A DNA stretch of 55,332 nt, from contig JAHBMJ010000150.1 of NCBI GenBank assembly GCA_018398765.1, positions 1 to 55,332 on the forward strand, given 5' to 3'. Of the stretch, positions 36,363 through 46,090 are shown one piece after another. The position numbers were made by a program, and so were the translations under genes. Position 1 is the first letter of the stretch. Every line of letters starts with the position of its first letter. This stretch comes from Chromera velia (Eukaryota; Sar; Chromeraceae). The notes under the pieces were generated by a model that searched no databases, was not told the origin of the DNA, and worked only from the letters and a program-made list of their open reading frames with translations.

Positions 36363-36754
36363 TGTGTGTCTGTCTGTCTGTCTGTCTGTCTGTCTGCCTA
36401 GCTGGTACCCTTACTCTGTTGGACTGCAGCACGACGTCCACATGCTCTTGCTATCGTTCTTGTTCGAGTTTGTTCCATATGATCGACACTGTCTCCCTGC
36501 GTCTGCTCGTTCATCAAAGGAATGCTAGTGCAAGACAAGCGAGCAAACAACGTGCCTGAAATATCTGTTTTCTTTTCACCTTCCTGCCTTCCTTGCGTGT
36601 CTGTTCATCTGTGATTTGTGCGTGCAGACCCTCTAGACATCATGGACCTTCTCGCAGATGGTCTTAAATGCGGTCAGTATCCAGAATGGAGACAGTTGGG
36701 CTGTGAAATGGTATTCTGCCTCTTACCTGACTGCAGAAAGGTAGTTGGATCCAT

Positions 36755-36792
<38 letters not shown>

Positions 36793-36793
36793 A

Positions 36794-36860
<67 letters not shown>

Positions 36861-38092
36861 CCACATCAAGAGCATCATTTGTTGATTCGCTCAGTGAGTG
36901 GTTCCATCCATCAATCCCTCCATCCATCCCTCCATCCATCGATCCACTCATGCACTCATGAACTCATTCGTTCATTCATTCGTTCGTTCATTCTCGAAGG
37001 ATCTCCTGGCTGCACGACGGCTCTTCCCTTCCGTCCCCTTCCTGTTTTTGGTTCAGGTTCCTTCTTCACTGCCAGGCAGAACTTCACAAACGTCTTCTGT
37101 GGGAAGATGTTCTCGGGACTGGTCAGTCAGCCAGGCACTTAGATAAATCGCACGTATTTCTGTTTCCTGGTCTGCAAGGTGCATCGCTTCCCTTGTTCCC
37201 TTCCTGACAGCTCCTTCTTGTAGCTTGTCGTCGTGTGTGGCCTACTTCCTGCCAGGGAGTGTGCGCAGAGGCAGTAAATTCTTCATACACACTGTCTGCC
37301 TGCATTCCCACCTCTTTCTGTCTGTGTCTGCCTTCTTTCTTTCCTTTCTTTCTTCTTCTGTCTGAATGCAGATGATTACAGGCCTGATGCTGGTCGTCAT
37401 CGGGTACCTGTCCATCGTGCTGTTTGGGGTCTTCTACTCTCTGTTCAGGTCGGTTGCTTTCTCGAAAGGAAAGAAGAAAATATCGATGATCGCACCTCTT
37501 CTATTTCAGCAGCATAAGTGGCTCTCCTACCATGCTTCTCCCCAGCTCGGTTGCCCACGCTCTGCCTCTCTACCCTTAAGCCTTGCAGGCTCGCCATGCC
37601 TGAATGTCGTTCTCTGCAGATTTCAGAAAACCGTTTTTCCTTCTTGCTCCTTTTTCTTCATTTGTTGTCTTTTTCCCCTTTCTCTGCTGTCCTGTCGCTC
37701 TCAGGTTCATTGTCAGTTCGAAGGCGCTGGAGAAGGAAATGAATGCAGCAGCAGCGAGGAAGGCCACAGAGATTGCCGTGGCACCCCCCCCCCAGGTAGA
37801 AGAAGAAAAAGAACCAGAGAAGGATGCAGAAGAGGAGGCCCTCCCTCCACCCGAACCCCTCAAGCCTATGGTATCAGTGAAGGACCCGTTCGAGGATGAC
37901 GAGGTCCAACAGAGCTCAGAAAAGTCCCCCATGGCGGTGGAAGACCCATTTGAGGTAGAGGTCGATCAGGTCATGAAGAAACAGCCCACAATGGAGGGGG
38001 GGCCAGTCATTGCGGAACCAGAGAAATTGGAACCCCCGGGGGGGGACAACGATGACCCCATGCCCGTTGGAGACTCAGAGCTGGGCGTTTAG
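32120..38092 (+). CDS. Prominin-like five-transmembrane protein (13 exons)
   Basis: Exons 32120..32366, 32567..32711, 33153..33336, 33826..33946, 34219..34286, 34580..34879 (or ..34867), 35190..35471, 35761..35937, 36199..36301, 36628..36672, 37057..37121, 37372..37448 and 37705..38092 give 733 codons plus stop in consistent phase. A signal peptide (MRQRLPSVLLVPMMF...CAAGA) precedes TM1 (LFIPFVTAILILLF). Then come a Cys-rich CCRCCCCCC cytoplasmic turn, TM2 (LLGVYALAALGLVI), a helical outer loop, TM3 (IVFYLLFTIGLFLV), TM4 (LWVAFLSYAFLLLFL), a second outer loop with NFT and NLT glycosylation sites, and TM5 (MLVVIGYLSIVLFGV). The tail is acidic and Pro-rich. This order is that of prominin (CD133), which organises membrane protrusions and binds cholesterol. 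Tweety-type proteins also have five TMs but lack this Cys-rich turn as far as I know. Sequence identity is low, so the call rests mainly on topology. Confidence 0.7.
33672..33793. repeat. (AATC)n microsatellite in intron 3 of the prominin-like gene
   Basis: AATC/AACC units fill the intron between a 34-bp copy of the exon 4 border (33613-33646) and the true exon 4 (33826). Confidence 0.9.
34110..34168. repeat. (CT)n-(CA)n microsatellite, prominin-like intron 4
   Basis: CT followed by CA and GCAC units, about 50 bp before the exon 5 acceptor. Confidence 0.9.
35026..35155. repeat. (CT)n-(GT)n-(ATGT)n microsatellite, prominin-like intron 6
   Basis: A compound pyrimidine-to-GT array between exon 6 and the TM3/TM4 exon at 35190. 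Confidence 0.9.
36316..36395. repeat. (CT)n-(GT)n-(CTGT)n microsatellite, prominin-like intron 9
   Basis: A compound array starting 15 bp after the exon 9 donor (36302). Confidence 0.9.
36756..37000. repeat. (CA)n-(GA)n-(CAGA)n and (ATCC)n/(ATTC)n tracts, prominin-like intron 10
   Basis: CA, GA and CAGA units at 36756-36860, then ATCC and GTTC/ATTC units at about 36903-36995, just before exon 11 (37057). Confidence 0.9.
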
Positions 38093-38638
38093 ATTTTCTC
38101 CGATTCGAGCCCTGGTTGGAGAACACTTCAAGAGATAGATACAGGAGCTCTATGTAGACCACATGCAAGAATTGTGCAGCATGCAGATGTTCCTTCGCAC
38201 CGAACCAAGATTCAGCTCCATGGAGCGGAGAAGCCAAACAGGATTGTACTTTCTGAAGACTTTTGTATGCACTGTTTTCGCTTTTGCTGTGACAACCAGC
38301 TCACAATGTTTTATTCATTTCAGCTGTAAAGTCGATTTCAACAAAGAGTTTTGAAATCGAATGAAAAAAATGAAGCAACAATGGTTTGATCATATACAAA
38401 AGAAACAATCAATATCAGTCACTAGTTTTTCTTGAACTGTGACGTTCTGCGTTTGGCATAAGCATTTGAGTAACTGATATTATTGAATAAGTGGTACTAG
38501 CACTTATAACTTAAATATGAAAACAAAAAGTATCAAGTTTTTAAAATTGTTGGTTGGAAAACAGACTTTCAATATAGTGAAAACACTATCAAAGATTGAT
38601 TGATTGATTCATTGATTGATTGATTGATTGATTGATTG
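38093..38638. other. 3' flank of the prominin-like gene grading into AT-rich spacer
   Basis: The first ~250 bp keep exon-like composition and are probably 3' untranslated sequence. The rest is AT-rich and ends in a (GATT)n tract at the border of the inverted-repeat element. Confidence 0.5.
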
Positions 38639-38889
38639 CTAGGCCGTGCACTAGATAAAAAAATAAAAAAAAAACTAAGAAAACTTTTTTTTTATCTATT
38701 CTTTTTTTATTTATCACCCCCTCAGGCTTAACTAGATAAACAACTGTTGTTTAGGTGTTATATGCGTGTTGCAGGGAGTGTTGCATGAAAAACAACTGTT
38801 CTTTAATGGATAAATAAATAAAAAAATAAAAAACTAACAAAACTTTTTTTTTTTTCTTTCTTTTTTTATTTAGCTAGTGCAGGGCCTAG
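38639..38889. mobile_element. MITE-like element with 16-bp terminal inverted repeats in a (GATT)n tract
   Basis: CTAGGCCGTGCACTAG at 38639-38654 and CTAGTGCAGGGCCTAG at 38874-38889 are reverse complements except for one base. A/T-rich inner flanks also pair (TAAAAAAATAAA against TTTATTTA). (GATT)n lies on both outer sides, as expected if the element landed in, or duplicated, a tetranucleotide target. It is 251 bp long with no coding capacity. Two internal AACAACTGTT copies lie about 75 bp apart. Confidence 0.7.
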
Positions 38890-39310
38890 ATTGATTGATT
38901 GATTGATTGATTTTATGGGGTTTAAAATCTAGTTTGAAATTCATGGTGTTTTGTTTTTCTATATTTTCCTTTTGAAATAAAAAAAATTAAATTTCAAGGA
39001 TTAATTTAAAGTCTTTTTGCAATTTTAAAACCAAAAACAAATTAAGTCTCAAACTTTTAAAATCTGAATTTATCATAATTTATCTGAATTAATTAATTGC
39101 ACACTTAAAATTGCCATGATATTTTGATAAGGTTGGTTTCCAGCATTTTTTTTTTTTTTTTAGATGTCAAACGGCTCAGCATTAAATTTGAGCACTTAAA
39201 ATTTGATACCGGTTTTAAATTATCTGTCCAAGCTAGTTTTAGCCTTAATTAACTATTATCATAAAAAATAGATTAGATTAGATTAGAGGATGCCTAACCC
39301 CAGTTGGAGC
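38890..39310. other. AT-rich spacer before the LTR element
   Basis: Mostly A and T with AATTAATTAATT-type words, a poly-T run near 39150 and GATTA repeats at about 39271-39286. No gene signal. The last four bases (39307-39310, GAGC) match those after the downstream LTR. Confidence 0.5.
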
Positions 39311-39779
39311 TGTGGAGTCCTACCCTGTGGCGCCGCCCTCTGGACCCTCACATGCGCTATATCTGAATGAGCCCACGTGCCGATGCCAGGCTCCGCCGCC
39401 GCGCTTTGTTTCGTACGCGTCGCGCGCGTCGATCAAAATTGTTGAAATCCTTCGTATTCAAGCATGCAACATGTTACTCAAGCAACGGATAGCATCGTTT
39501 GAGTCTGATGTCTGTTTACCATAGATCAAGAGAGATCGAGAGTCTGAGAGAGAGGAATGAGTAGAAACTGTGCATGATAGAATGCATCCAGCTGATTGGA
39601 ATCCCACTGGGAGATCGCGTTAGCACTTAAACTAATATAGAGCCAAACCTCTTGTAAAGTGTTGCTTGAGTGAGTGTTGCTCACGTTCCTTCTCTAGATC
39701 TTCCCTAAGGTTCTTGTCCTCGCTTTACCTTCTGTCTGGACGCCATAAGGTGGCCGGACAGGCCTGGGGGGACAAAGCA
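39311..39779 (+). repeat. Left LTR
   Basis: 469 bp, TG...CA, about 97% identical to the right copy outside two small indels. Every substitution I counted is a transition. Confidence 0.8.
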
Positions 39780-41281
39780 TTGTGGTGAACGCTCAGCTCG
39801 ATGAGTGTCGACTTTTGTATACCTTCTGTGATAGAGATCAGATCTTCCTTTTGTGCAACAGTTGAAAGCCGATTGCAACGATACGGGCACGGTCAGGCAA
39901 AGACCGTGAGTAGGGGAATTCAGCATCCCTTTGCGTCCCAAGCTGCCTGGAATCCTCTTTTGGAGATCTCTTTTGAGTCCGATCCTGGACTTTGCCTTTA
40001 TCCTTGAGTGGAGAGCCCAAAGATCGTTGGAGGTCGCCAAAGCCAATGGTGGAGACGTTGCTTAGTGTTGCTTGGACTTTCGAGGAGCTTAACTTCATTA
40101 AGACCGCCGCCTACAAGCAGATCGCAATTCAAACGGCCAGTAGAGTGCTTGTCTTATGCCTTTTGATTCTGTAACTATCTCCGTCTTCCAGATGGATGTC
40201 AGCTGATCACCTTCACTTGTCTTTGCTGTTGGTTGTTTGCTTGTCTGCGAGAGGCCGACCACCTTCATGGTTTGCAAACACCTCCAGCATGTCTAGGTCT
40301 GTCTGGACTGGTCCTCCGACAGCGTCCAAACACAAGAAGACGCCCTTTGCCTCTCCATGTGTCTGCAATGCTGCCGTTTTCTTCCGAGAGAGAGCTTGTC
40401 GTTTCTGGCTGTCTGGCTATTGCGTAAATCATTCAATGAGTGGCGGTTCAATTGGGTACGCAAGACTCTGTATGCATGTTAAACAGGCAGAAAGGACAGG
40501 TGGTGGCGTACCACATGGAACAACGCAGTGACGGCCGGTGTGCCAGCCGGGGAAGGCCTTCTGCTTTGGGACTTCGATGCGGCGAGCCTGGAGTAGGAAG
40601 GAGGGGGAAGGAAGGAAGGGGTACAAAATAATATCGAGCCTGCCCTCGACGGCAAGAGAGGCAGAAGGGTCACGGCAGACCTACTGAGAGACAGAGTAGG
40701 GCACACGGCAGCTGCCGCCTCATCTTTCGCCAGCGCCGACAAAATTTTTAACAGGGATCGGGAAGGGCAAAGCGGGTCATGGGGGAAAGGGGGGAAGGGG
40801 GAACAATGAGGAAGGGGGGAGAGGGAGGGAAAGGGGGGGAAAGAGGGGGGGAGGGGGGTTGTTTTGGGGTGGGGGGGGCGAATCGAATCGAAGCTGGCCG
40901 AGAGCATACGAAGTACTAGCAACTGAGTATGACTGGAGCATCTTTTGTCTGAAGTTGAGAGTTCATCTGTCGAAAGGAGCAGCAAAGGGATGAAACGAGA
41001 CAGAAAGAAGAGACGAGATAGAAAGAAACCAGCGGGGCAGTCTGCAATGTGTCCGGTCCCTTCCCTCCCTCCCTTTATGCAGCCGCTGACACGCGCGAAA
41101 TGTATTTATGCTCGACAAGACGGCCGAGCCCTTCTATCAACGAGAACTCGAAATCGATCGCCTACCCCTACGTCAGCTGCATATGAAACGCGGGCAGAGG
41201 ACTGCCTGATTGTCGCCGCCATATGCTTATGCCCGCGCATGTCCGCGACTGCCTGTGACCGCCGTTGTGCCCCTGCACTGA

Positions 41282-41871
41282 ACTTGGGGGGGGAGTGAGC
41301 TCATTGCAAAGCTGAGCATCAAAAAGGTGGACTGCGAGAGCAACAAGCCGAGCGCCACATGTGCCGCGCATTTGGAACTTCTGGAGCTCCTTTTGGAAGA
41401 GTGACCTTTCTTCTCTTTCAGCTTCTCTTCTTTGCGTGTGGCTTGGGAGTTAGACCCCTCATGTGGCTGAGAGCACGAGCACACGAGGGGGCGCTTTCAT
41501 TCACTATCTCCTTCTCACTTCCTTCTGCTACTTTGAAACGTTTCGGGTTATCCCTGGCTTTCTTCTTAATTTAAGAAAAGAGACTGGAAGAGGCGGAGAG
41601 AAAATGAGTAGAGGAGGAGCAAAAGGAGAAGAAATCTTTAAAGAGATGTCTAGTTCAACGAGAAAAGAAGAAAAAGCGAGGGGACAGCCCGTGCATGTCT
41701 CTGTGTCCATTCTACATCTTCTCTCTGCAGGGAGATGCCGGTGTTTTGGAGGCCCTCTGGGTCCTCTGGGTATCGCTTCTCCCCCTCGTAGCACGGGAGT
41801 TGATGGGGGCCTTGGTGGAGCTAGCCGTCTCTACGCGAGCATCTGCATGGAGCCAGACGGTGTACCGCTAG
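41282..41871 (+). pseudogene. Captured host-like exon fragments inside the LTR element
   Basis: 41282-41404 encodes a helical stretch (SELIAKLSIKKVDCES, HLELLELLLEE) and stops at TGA. 41731-41871 follows a textbook acceptor (CTTCTCTCTGCAG) and encodes a hydrophobic helix (VLEALWVLWVSLLPLVA), ending in TAG. The sequence between looks like an intron but lacks a clear GT donor at the first stop. I do not recognise the source gene. Confidence 0.35.
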
Positions 41872-42152
41872 GCGTCTCCCTCCGATAAGTCTGACCGGCT
41901 ACCATTTATGGCCGTTTGTTTGTTGATGTCTGTTATCTTGATTTGCTCTTCCTTACATCTGTCATGGTGCGAGGACGCTCAAAATTTTATTCCTTCGACT
42001 ACATGCTTTGAAGTGTTCTATTGGTTGTATGGGTTTGCATTATGTCTGGTTGATCGTATTCTTTTGCTCACCTTTTTTCCCTTTCTGCGCATGCTCGAAT
42101 GTGTCTGGCTGATCGCGGAGACGCGATTTTCTTGTCTGTGGCCGGGGGGGAT

Positions 42153-42630
42153 CTGTGGAGTCCTACCCTATGGTGCCGCCCTCTGGACCCTCACATGCGC
42201 TATATCTAAATGAGCCCGCGTGCCGACGCCAGGCTCCGCCGCCGCGCTTTGTTTCGTACGTGTCGCGCGCGTCGATCAAAATTGTTGAAATCGATCGAGT
42301 CTGACCTTCGTATTCAAGTATGCAACATGTTACTCAAGCAACGGATAGTATCGTTTGAGTCTGATGTCTGTTTACCATAGATCAAGAGAGGTCAAGAGTC
42401 TGAGAGAGAGGAATAAGTAGAAACTGTGCATGATAGAATGCATCCAGCTGATTGGAATCCCACTGGGAGATCGCGTTAGCGCTTAAACTAATATAGAGTC
42501 AAACCTCTTGTAAAGTGTTGCTTGAGTGAGTGTTGCTCACGTTTCTTCTCTAGATCTTCCCTAAGGTTCTTGTCCTCGCTTTACCTTCTGTCTGGATGCC
42601 ATAAGGTGGCCGGACAGAGGGGACAAAGTA
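42153..42630 (+). repeat. Right LTR
   Basis: 478 bp, TG...TA, with a 13-bp insertion (42292-42304) relative to the left copy, followed by the GAGC target duplicate. Confidence 0.8.
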
Positions 42631-42634
42631 GAGC

Positions 42635-43184
42635 ACTGTAAATCGGCTTGATTCAAATCATTTGAAACTAAACTTCTAGATTGAACCCGACCCAACCGAG
42701 TGTATTTAACATCATTATGACATTTAAAAAATTGAGAACATATATATTTTTTGAGTCTTTTTTTTTCAGACTTGAGTCAAGTTGAGTGACAAAACATAAA
42801 ATTTGTGTACTCCTCCGTTGGCCGGACGGTAGCAAGTGCGTACGTACGTATACGTAGAATCAGCGAAATACATCGGCGCCCGCGATCGGACGGGCCTTCT
42901 ATGCGGGTGTTCTTAAGGTACGTGCATGTGTTGAATCGTTCAAACAACTGTTGTTCGCATGGCTTGTCAGAATGGGCTTGCAGCTCAATCAGTTAGCCCT
43001 ATATACATTTAGTACAGAACGACCTGTACAATGTATCAGATGAAACTATTTACGGCAACACGAACTTTTGACTTGATATTGAGGCAATGGTTGTAACGAC
43101 AGGCTTCAGTCTGAAACAGGTCGTTTTGAGCAACACTATATATATACTATCTTCTCTTTGCCAAACTCCGAAGTCCACACAACT
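42635..43184. promoter_or_regulatory. Upstream region of the four-TM gene with a TATA-like run
   Basis: No exon is visible. A TATATATATA run at 43137-43146 sits 39 bp before the ATG and is the only core-promoter-like word. GAGACG boxes are absent here. Confidence 0.35.
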
Positions 43185-44678
43185 ATGCAAAAAGTTAAAG
43201 GCACGAAATCTCGCAGACAGCGGCAGTCTTACGACGATGCAGAGGGCCTCTTGCTGAACGTTGGTGTTGTTTCTGCCCTTGTCCTGTCCTTTGTATTCGG
43301 TCTCTACCTGACGGTCACAATAGAAGAGAACCTGAGGGGGGACTTTTTCAGCTTTCTAATCGACAGCGGTCTCAAAAGTTCGTGTCAGAGTGCAACGGAC
43401 AATATTGTTGACCTTTCCATCCGCACCATTGAAAACAGCCAGCCCGAGTTCAATTGGACTCTAGAGCTCAGGCCAGGGGAGCTGTACGATGTCAAAGCAG
43501 CTGCTCAGTCTATCACGCAGCGCAACGTGGACAATCCCGGAAGGTCCAGCGACGTGAAGTTTGCAGACCCCGACGTTGCAGTTGTTGGTGACATCTTGTT
43601 CACCAACGTGCCCAATGAGATCTTCACTGCTTGGATGAACATTCGGCTGAGGCCCATCAAGGACGATATCTTCTACACGTGTGAGGAAGTGAGAGCAACC
43701 TCCAGCGTTCAAATGTTACTGCAAGGCCTCGCTTGCGGAGTCTTCCTCACATTTTCTCTTCTTACTTCGGTTTTCCTTTACTTCAGCTTGGCATGGTCGG
43801 AATGCCGAGAAGATGGATCGAAATTTCAGACATGGTGGACCACTGGAAAGTGGCTTGTCATGCTCTCCATGTTCTTTTTGGTTCTCGGTGTTGTTCTGTT
43901 TTTCACCACCACCGCCTCCATCTCGTATAAGCGTTTTCCCTCCGTTTCCATGACCGATGAACAAACGTTGTTCCAACTGGTCTACGTACTCGTACCTTCT
44001 CTGTTTGCAAGTGGCCTGATTGCAATCTTCGCTGCTGTGACAACAACTGACTGGTTCCGAAAGTGCTGCCGCTCCTGCGGTGGGCTGTTGAGACTGAAGC
44101 AGGAGAGAGCACTGGGGGATGCGTCGCATTTAGTTCGCAGGTTTGCTGAGACCTCCACAGCGAATCTGGTCATGCAACTGATAAAAAAGAACACTGGCGA
44201 GACAGAGCCTTCGGACACCGCCATTGCTCTTTTCCTTGCCAAGTGGGCAGTTGCCAAGATCGAGGGCGATGGGCCGTCCGAGCTCGTGGCAGCGCTGAGC
44301 CAACCAAGACAGACAGAGGCGGATGCCGAGAAGGATGCACAGGAGTTGAGAGAGAAGATAGACACTGTGCTTTCGTACACGGCAGGGGAGGACAACGAGG
44401 AGGCGCATGACCGATGGTTCGTTAACTCGACGTGTCTCGAATGTGTGGGAGAAGGTGCGGCCGCCCACTCTTGCAACACCCATGTGAGGGTGCGGGAGGT
44501 GTATAGTGAAGTCAAAAACGCAGCACAGAAAGACGGGGGAGATCCGTCATCAGGGGGGAAAACAGAAAAAGCGCACGTGCCAGAAGGAAACGGGGCAGAA
44601 TCTGACGGTGCAGTCCACGTTGCCCCTCCGGGAACTGTGCCGTGCCCTGACTCGGATCATGACATGCCGGCTGTATGA
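43185..44678 (+). CDS. Four-transmembrane protein of unknown function (intronless)
   Basis: ATG at 43185 (MQKVKGTKSRR) opens 497 codons with no intron. Four hydrophobic segments are visible: LLLNVGVVSALVLSFVFGLY (~22-41), LLQGLACGVFLTFSLLTSVF, WLVMLSMFFLVLGVVLFF and LVYVLVPSLFASGLIAIF. The ~130-residue loop between TM1 and TM2 carries FNWT and two Cys and is probably lumenal or extracellular. The ~200-residue C-terminal tail begins with the cysteine cluster CCRSCGG (possible palmitoylation) and ends in an acidic low-complexity stretch. I recognise no family. The basic N-terminus suggests it faces the cytosol. It lies immediately downstream of the LTR element and is single-exon like the genes at 12.5 and 47.1 kb. 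Confidence 0.7.
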   Translation: MQKVKGTKSRRQRQSYDDAEGLLLNVGVVSALVLSFVFGLYLTVTIEENLRGDFFSFLIDSGLKSSCQSATDNIVDLSIRTIENSQPEFNWTLELRPGELYDVKAAAQSITQRNVDNPGRSSDVKFADPDVAVVGDILFTNVPNEIFTAWMNIRLRPIKDDIFYTCEEVRATSSVQMLLQGLACGVFLTFSLLTSVFLYFSLAWSECREDGSKFQTWWTTGKWLVMLSMFFLVLGVVLFFTTTASISYKRFPSVSMTDEQTLFQLVYVLVPSLFASGLIAIFAAVTTTDWFRKCCRSCGGLLRLKQERALGDASHLVRRFAETSTANLVMQLIKKNTGETEPSDTAIALFLAKWAVAKIEGDGPSELVAALSQPRQTEADAEKDAQELREKIDTVLSYTAGEDNEEAHDRWFVNSTCLECVGEGAAAHSCNTHVRVREVYSEVKNAAQKDGGDPSSGGKTEKAHVPEGNGAESDGAVHVAPPGTVPCPDSDHDMPAV

Positions 44679-44829
44679 ATGTAAGAGAAGAAATCAATCC
44701 GGTGACGTGTGGTGGTAATGTGGTCATACAGTAGCACACGTGTTCCTTTTTTACAGTAGCATACCTTTTACCTTCCACGATTGGTCCGTCTGTCTGCGTC
44801 TACTGACTCATGGATTCCTCTTTATTTGT

Positions 44830-44962
44830 TTTCTTTTCCTTCCCTCCTTCCATACTGATTTTCTTTCTCCCTCCCTCCCTCCCTCCTTCCCTCCCTCCCT
44901 CCTTGCACACTGATTTTCTTTCTCCCTTCCTTCCTTCCTTCCTTCCTTTCTTTTTTATTTTT

Positions 44963-44997
<35 letters not shown>

Positions 44998-45431
44998 GTC
45001 CGTCTGTCCGTCTGTCCGTCTGTCCGTCTGTCCGTCTGTCCGTCTGTCCGTCTGTCCGTCTGTCCGTCTGTTCGTCTGTCCGTCTGTCCGTCTGTCCGTC
45101 TGTCCGTCTGTCCGTAAGAAACATATAGTCTGTCCGTCTGTCCGTCTGTCCGTCTGTCCGTCTGAAGCAGCAGAGGAGTAGTGTGTGAAACCAGTGATCA
45201 CGTGAAAGTCTGTCGAGAGGTGGAGAGGCAAGGGGCGCTTAACTCTCACCTTTCGGGCCCCCTGCCCACGCTGTTTGATTGTTGGTGCTGTTCTTTTGTC
45301 TTTGTTCTTTCTTTCTTTTTGTCTGTTGTGTTCATGAAGAAAACGAGGGAGAAGAAGAAACATATAGTCTGTCCGTCTGTCCGTCTGTCCGTCTGTCCGT
45401 CTGTCCGTCTGTCCGTCTGTCCGTCTGTTCG

Positions 45432-45462
<31 letters not shown>

Positions 45463-46090
45463 GTCTTCCTGTCTTCCTGTCTTTCTGCCTTCCTGTCTTC
45501 CTGTCTTCCTGTCTTTCTTTGGTTCTGTCTGTCTTCCTGTCTGTCTGTCTGTCTGTTTTTCTTTCTTTCTTTCTTTCTTTCTTTCTTTTGTCTTTCTTTC
45601 TGTCTTTTTGTCTTTCTTCCTTCCTGTCTTTCTGTCTTCCTGTCTTTCTGTCTTTCTTTCTGTCTGTCTTTCTTTCTTTCTTTCGTTCTGTCTGTCTTCC
45701 TGTCTGTCGGTCGGTCTGTCTGTCTGTCTGTCTGTCTGTTTTTCTTTCTTTCTTTCTTTCTTTCTTTCTTTTTGTCTTTCTGCCTTCCTGTCTTTCTGTC
45801 GTTGTGTCTTTCTGTCTTTCTTTCTGTCTGTCTTCTTGTCTTTATTTCTGTCTGTCTTCTTGTCTTTCTTTCTGTCTGTCTGTCTTCTTGTCTGTCTGTC
45901 TGTCTGTCTTTCTTTCTTTCTTTCTTTTTGTCTTTCTGCCTTCCTGTCTTTCTGTCGTTGTGTCTTTCTGTCTTTCTTTCTGTCTGTCTTCTTGTCTTTC
46001 TTTCTGTCTGTCTTATTGTCGGTCTGTCTGTCTGTCTCTCTGTCTGTCTGTATGTCTGCCTGTCTTTCTTTCTTTCTTGCTTTCGTTCTT
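44830..46090. repeat. Large compound microsatellite: (CCCT)n, (TTCC)n, (TTTC)n, (GTCC/GTCT)n
   Basis: More than 1.2 kb of pyrimidine-rich tetranucleotides. A ~30-bp landmark (AAACATATAGTCTGTCC) occurs twice (about 45119 and 45359). A ~110-bp block is duplicated (about 45745-45850 and 45910-46015). A unique segment of about 170 bp (45170-45340) interrupts it. Long ORFs on both strands here only translate the repeat. Confidence 0.95.

Larger units (their letters stand above)
39311..42630 (+). mobile_element. LTR retroelement, apparently non-autonomous
   Basis: Two direct repeats of about 470 bp bound 2.37 kb. GAGC flanks both outer ends (39307-39310 and 42631-42634), a 4-bp target duplication. 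The LTRs start TGTGGAG and end AAGCA or AAGTA. TGGTGAACGC, a plausible primer-binding site beginning TGG, lies three bases inside the left LTR. A G-run (42144-42150) ends just before the right LTR, like a polypurine tract. The strand is set from these two sites. I find no gag, protease, RT or integrase motif in any frame. The interior instead holds exon-like host fragments (41282-41404 and 41731-41871), so it may be a carrier of captured sequence. Confidence 0.75.

Noticed and set aside
39780..42152. gag-pol or integrase inside the LTR element
   Set aside because: No D-D-E, YxDD, CCHC or DTG-type motif was found in any frame by eye.
43158..43184. Extended start (nine extra codons) for the four-TM protein
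   Set aside because: The upstream codon is TTG. The first ATG is at 43185.
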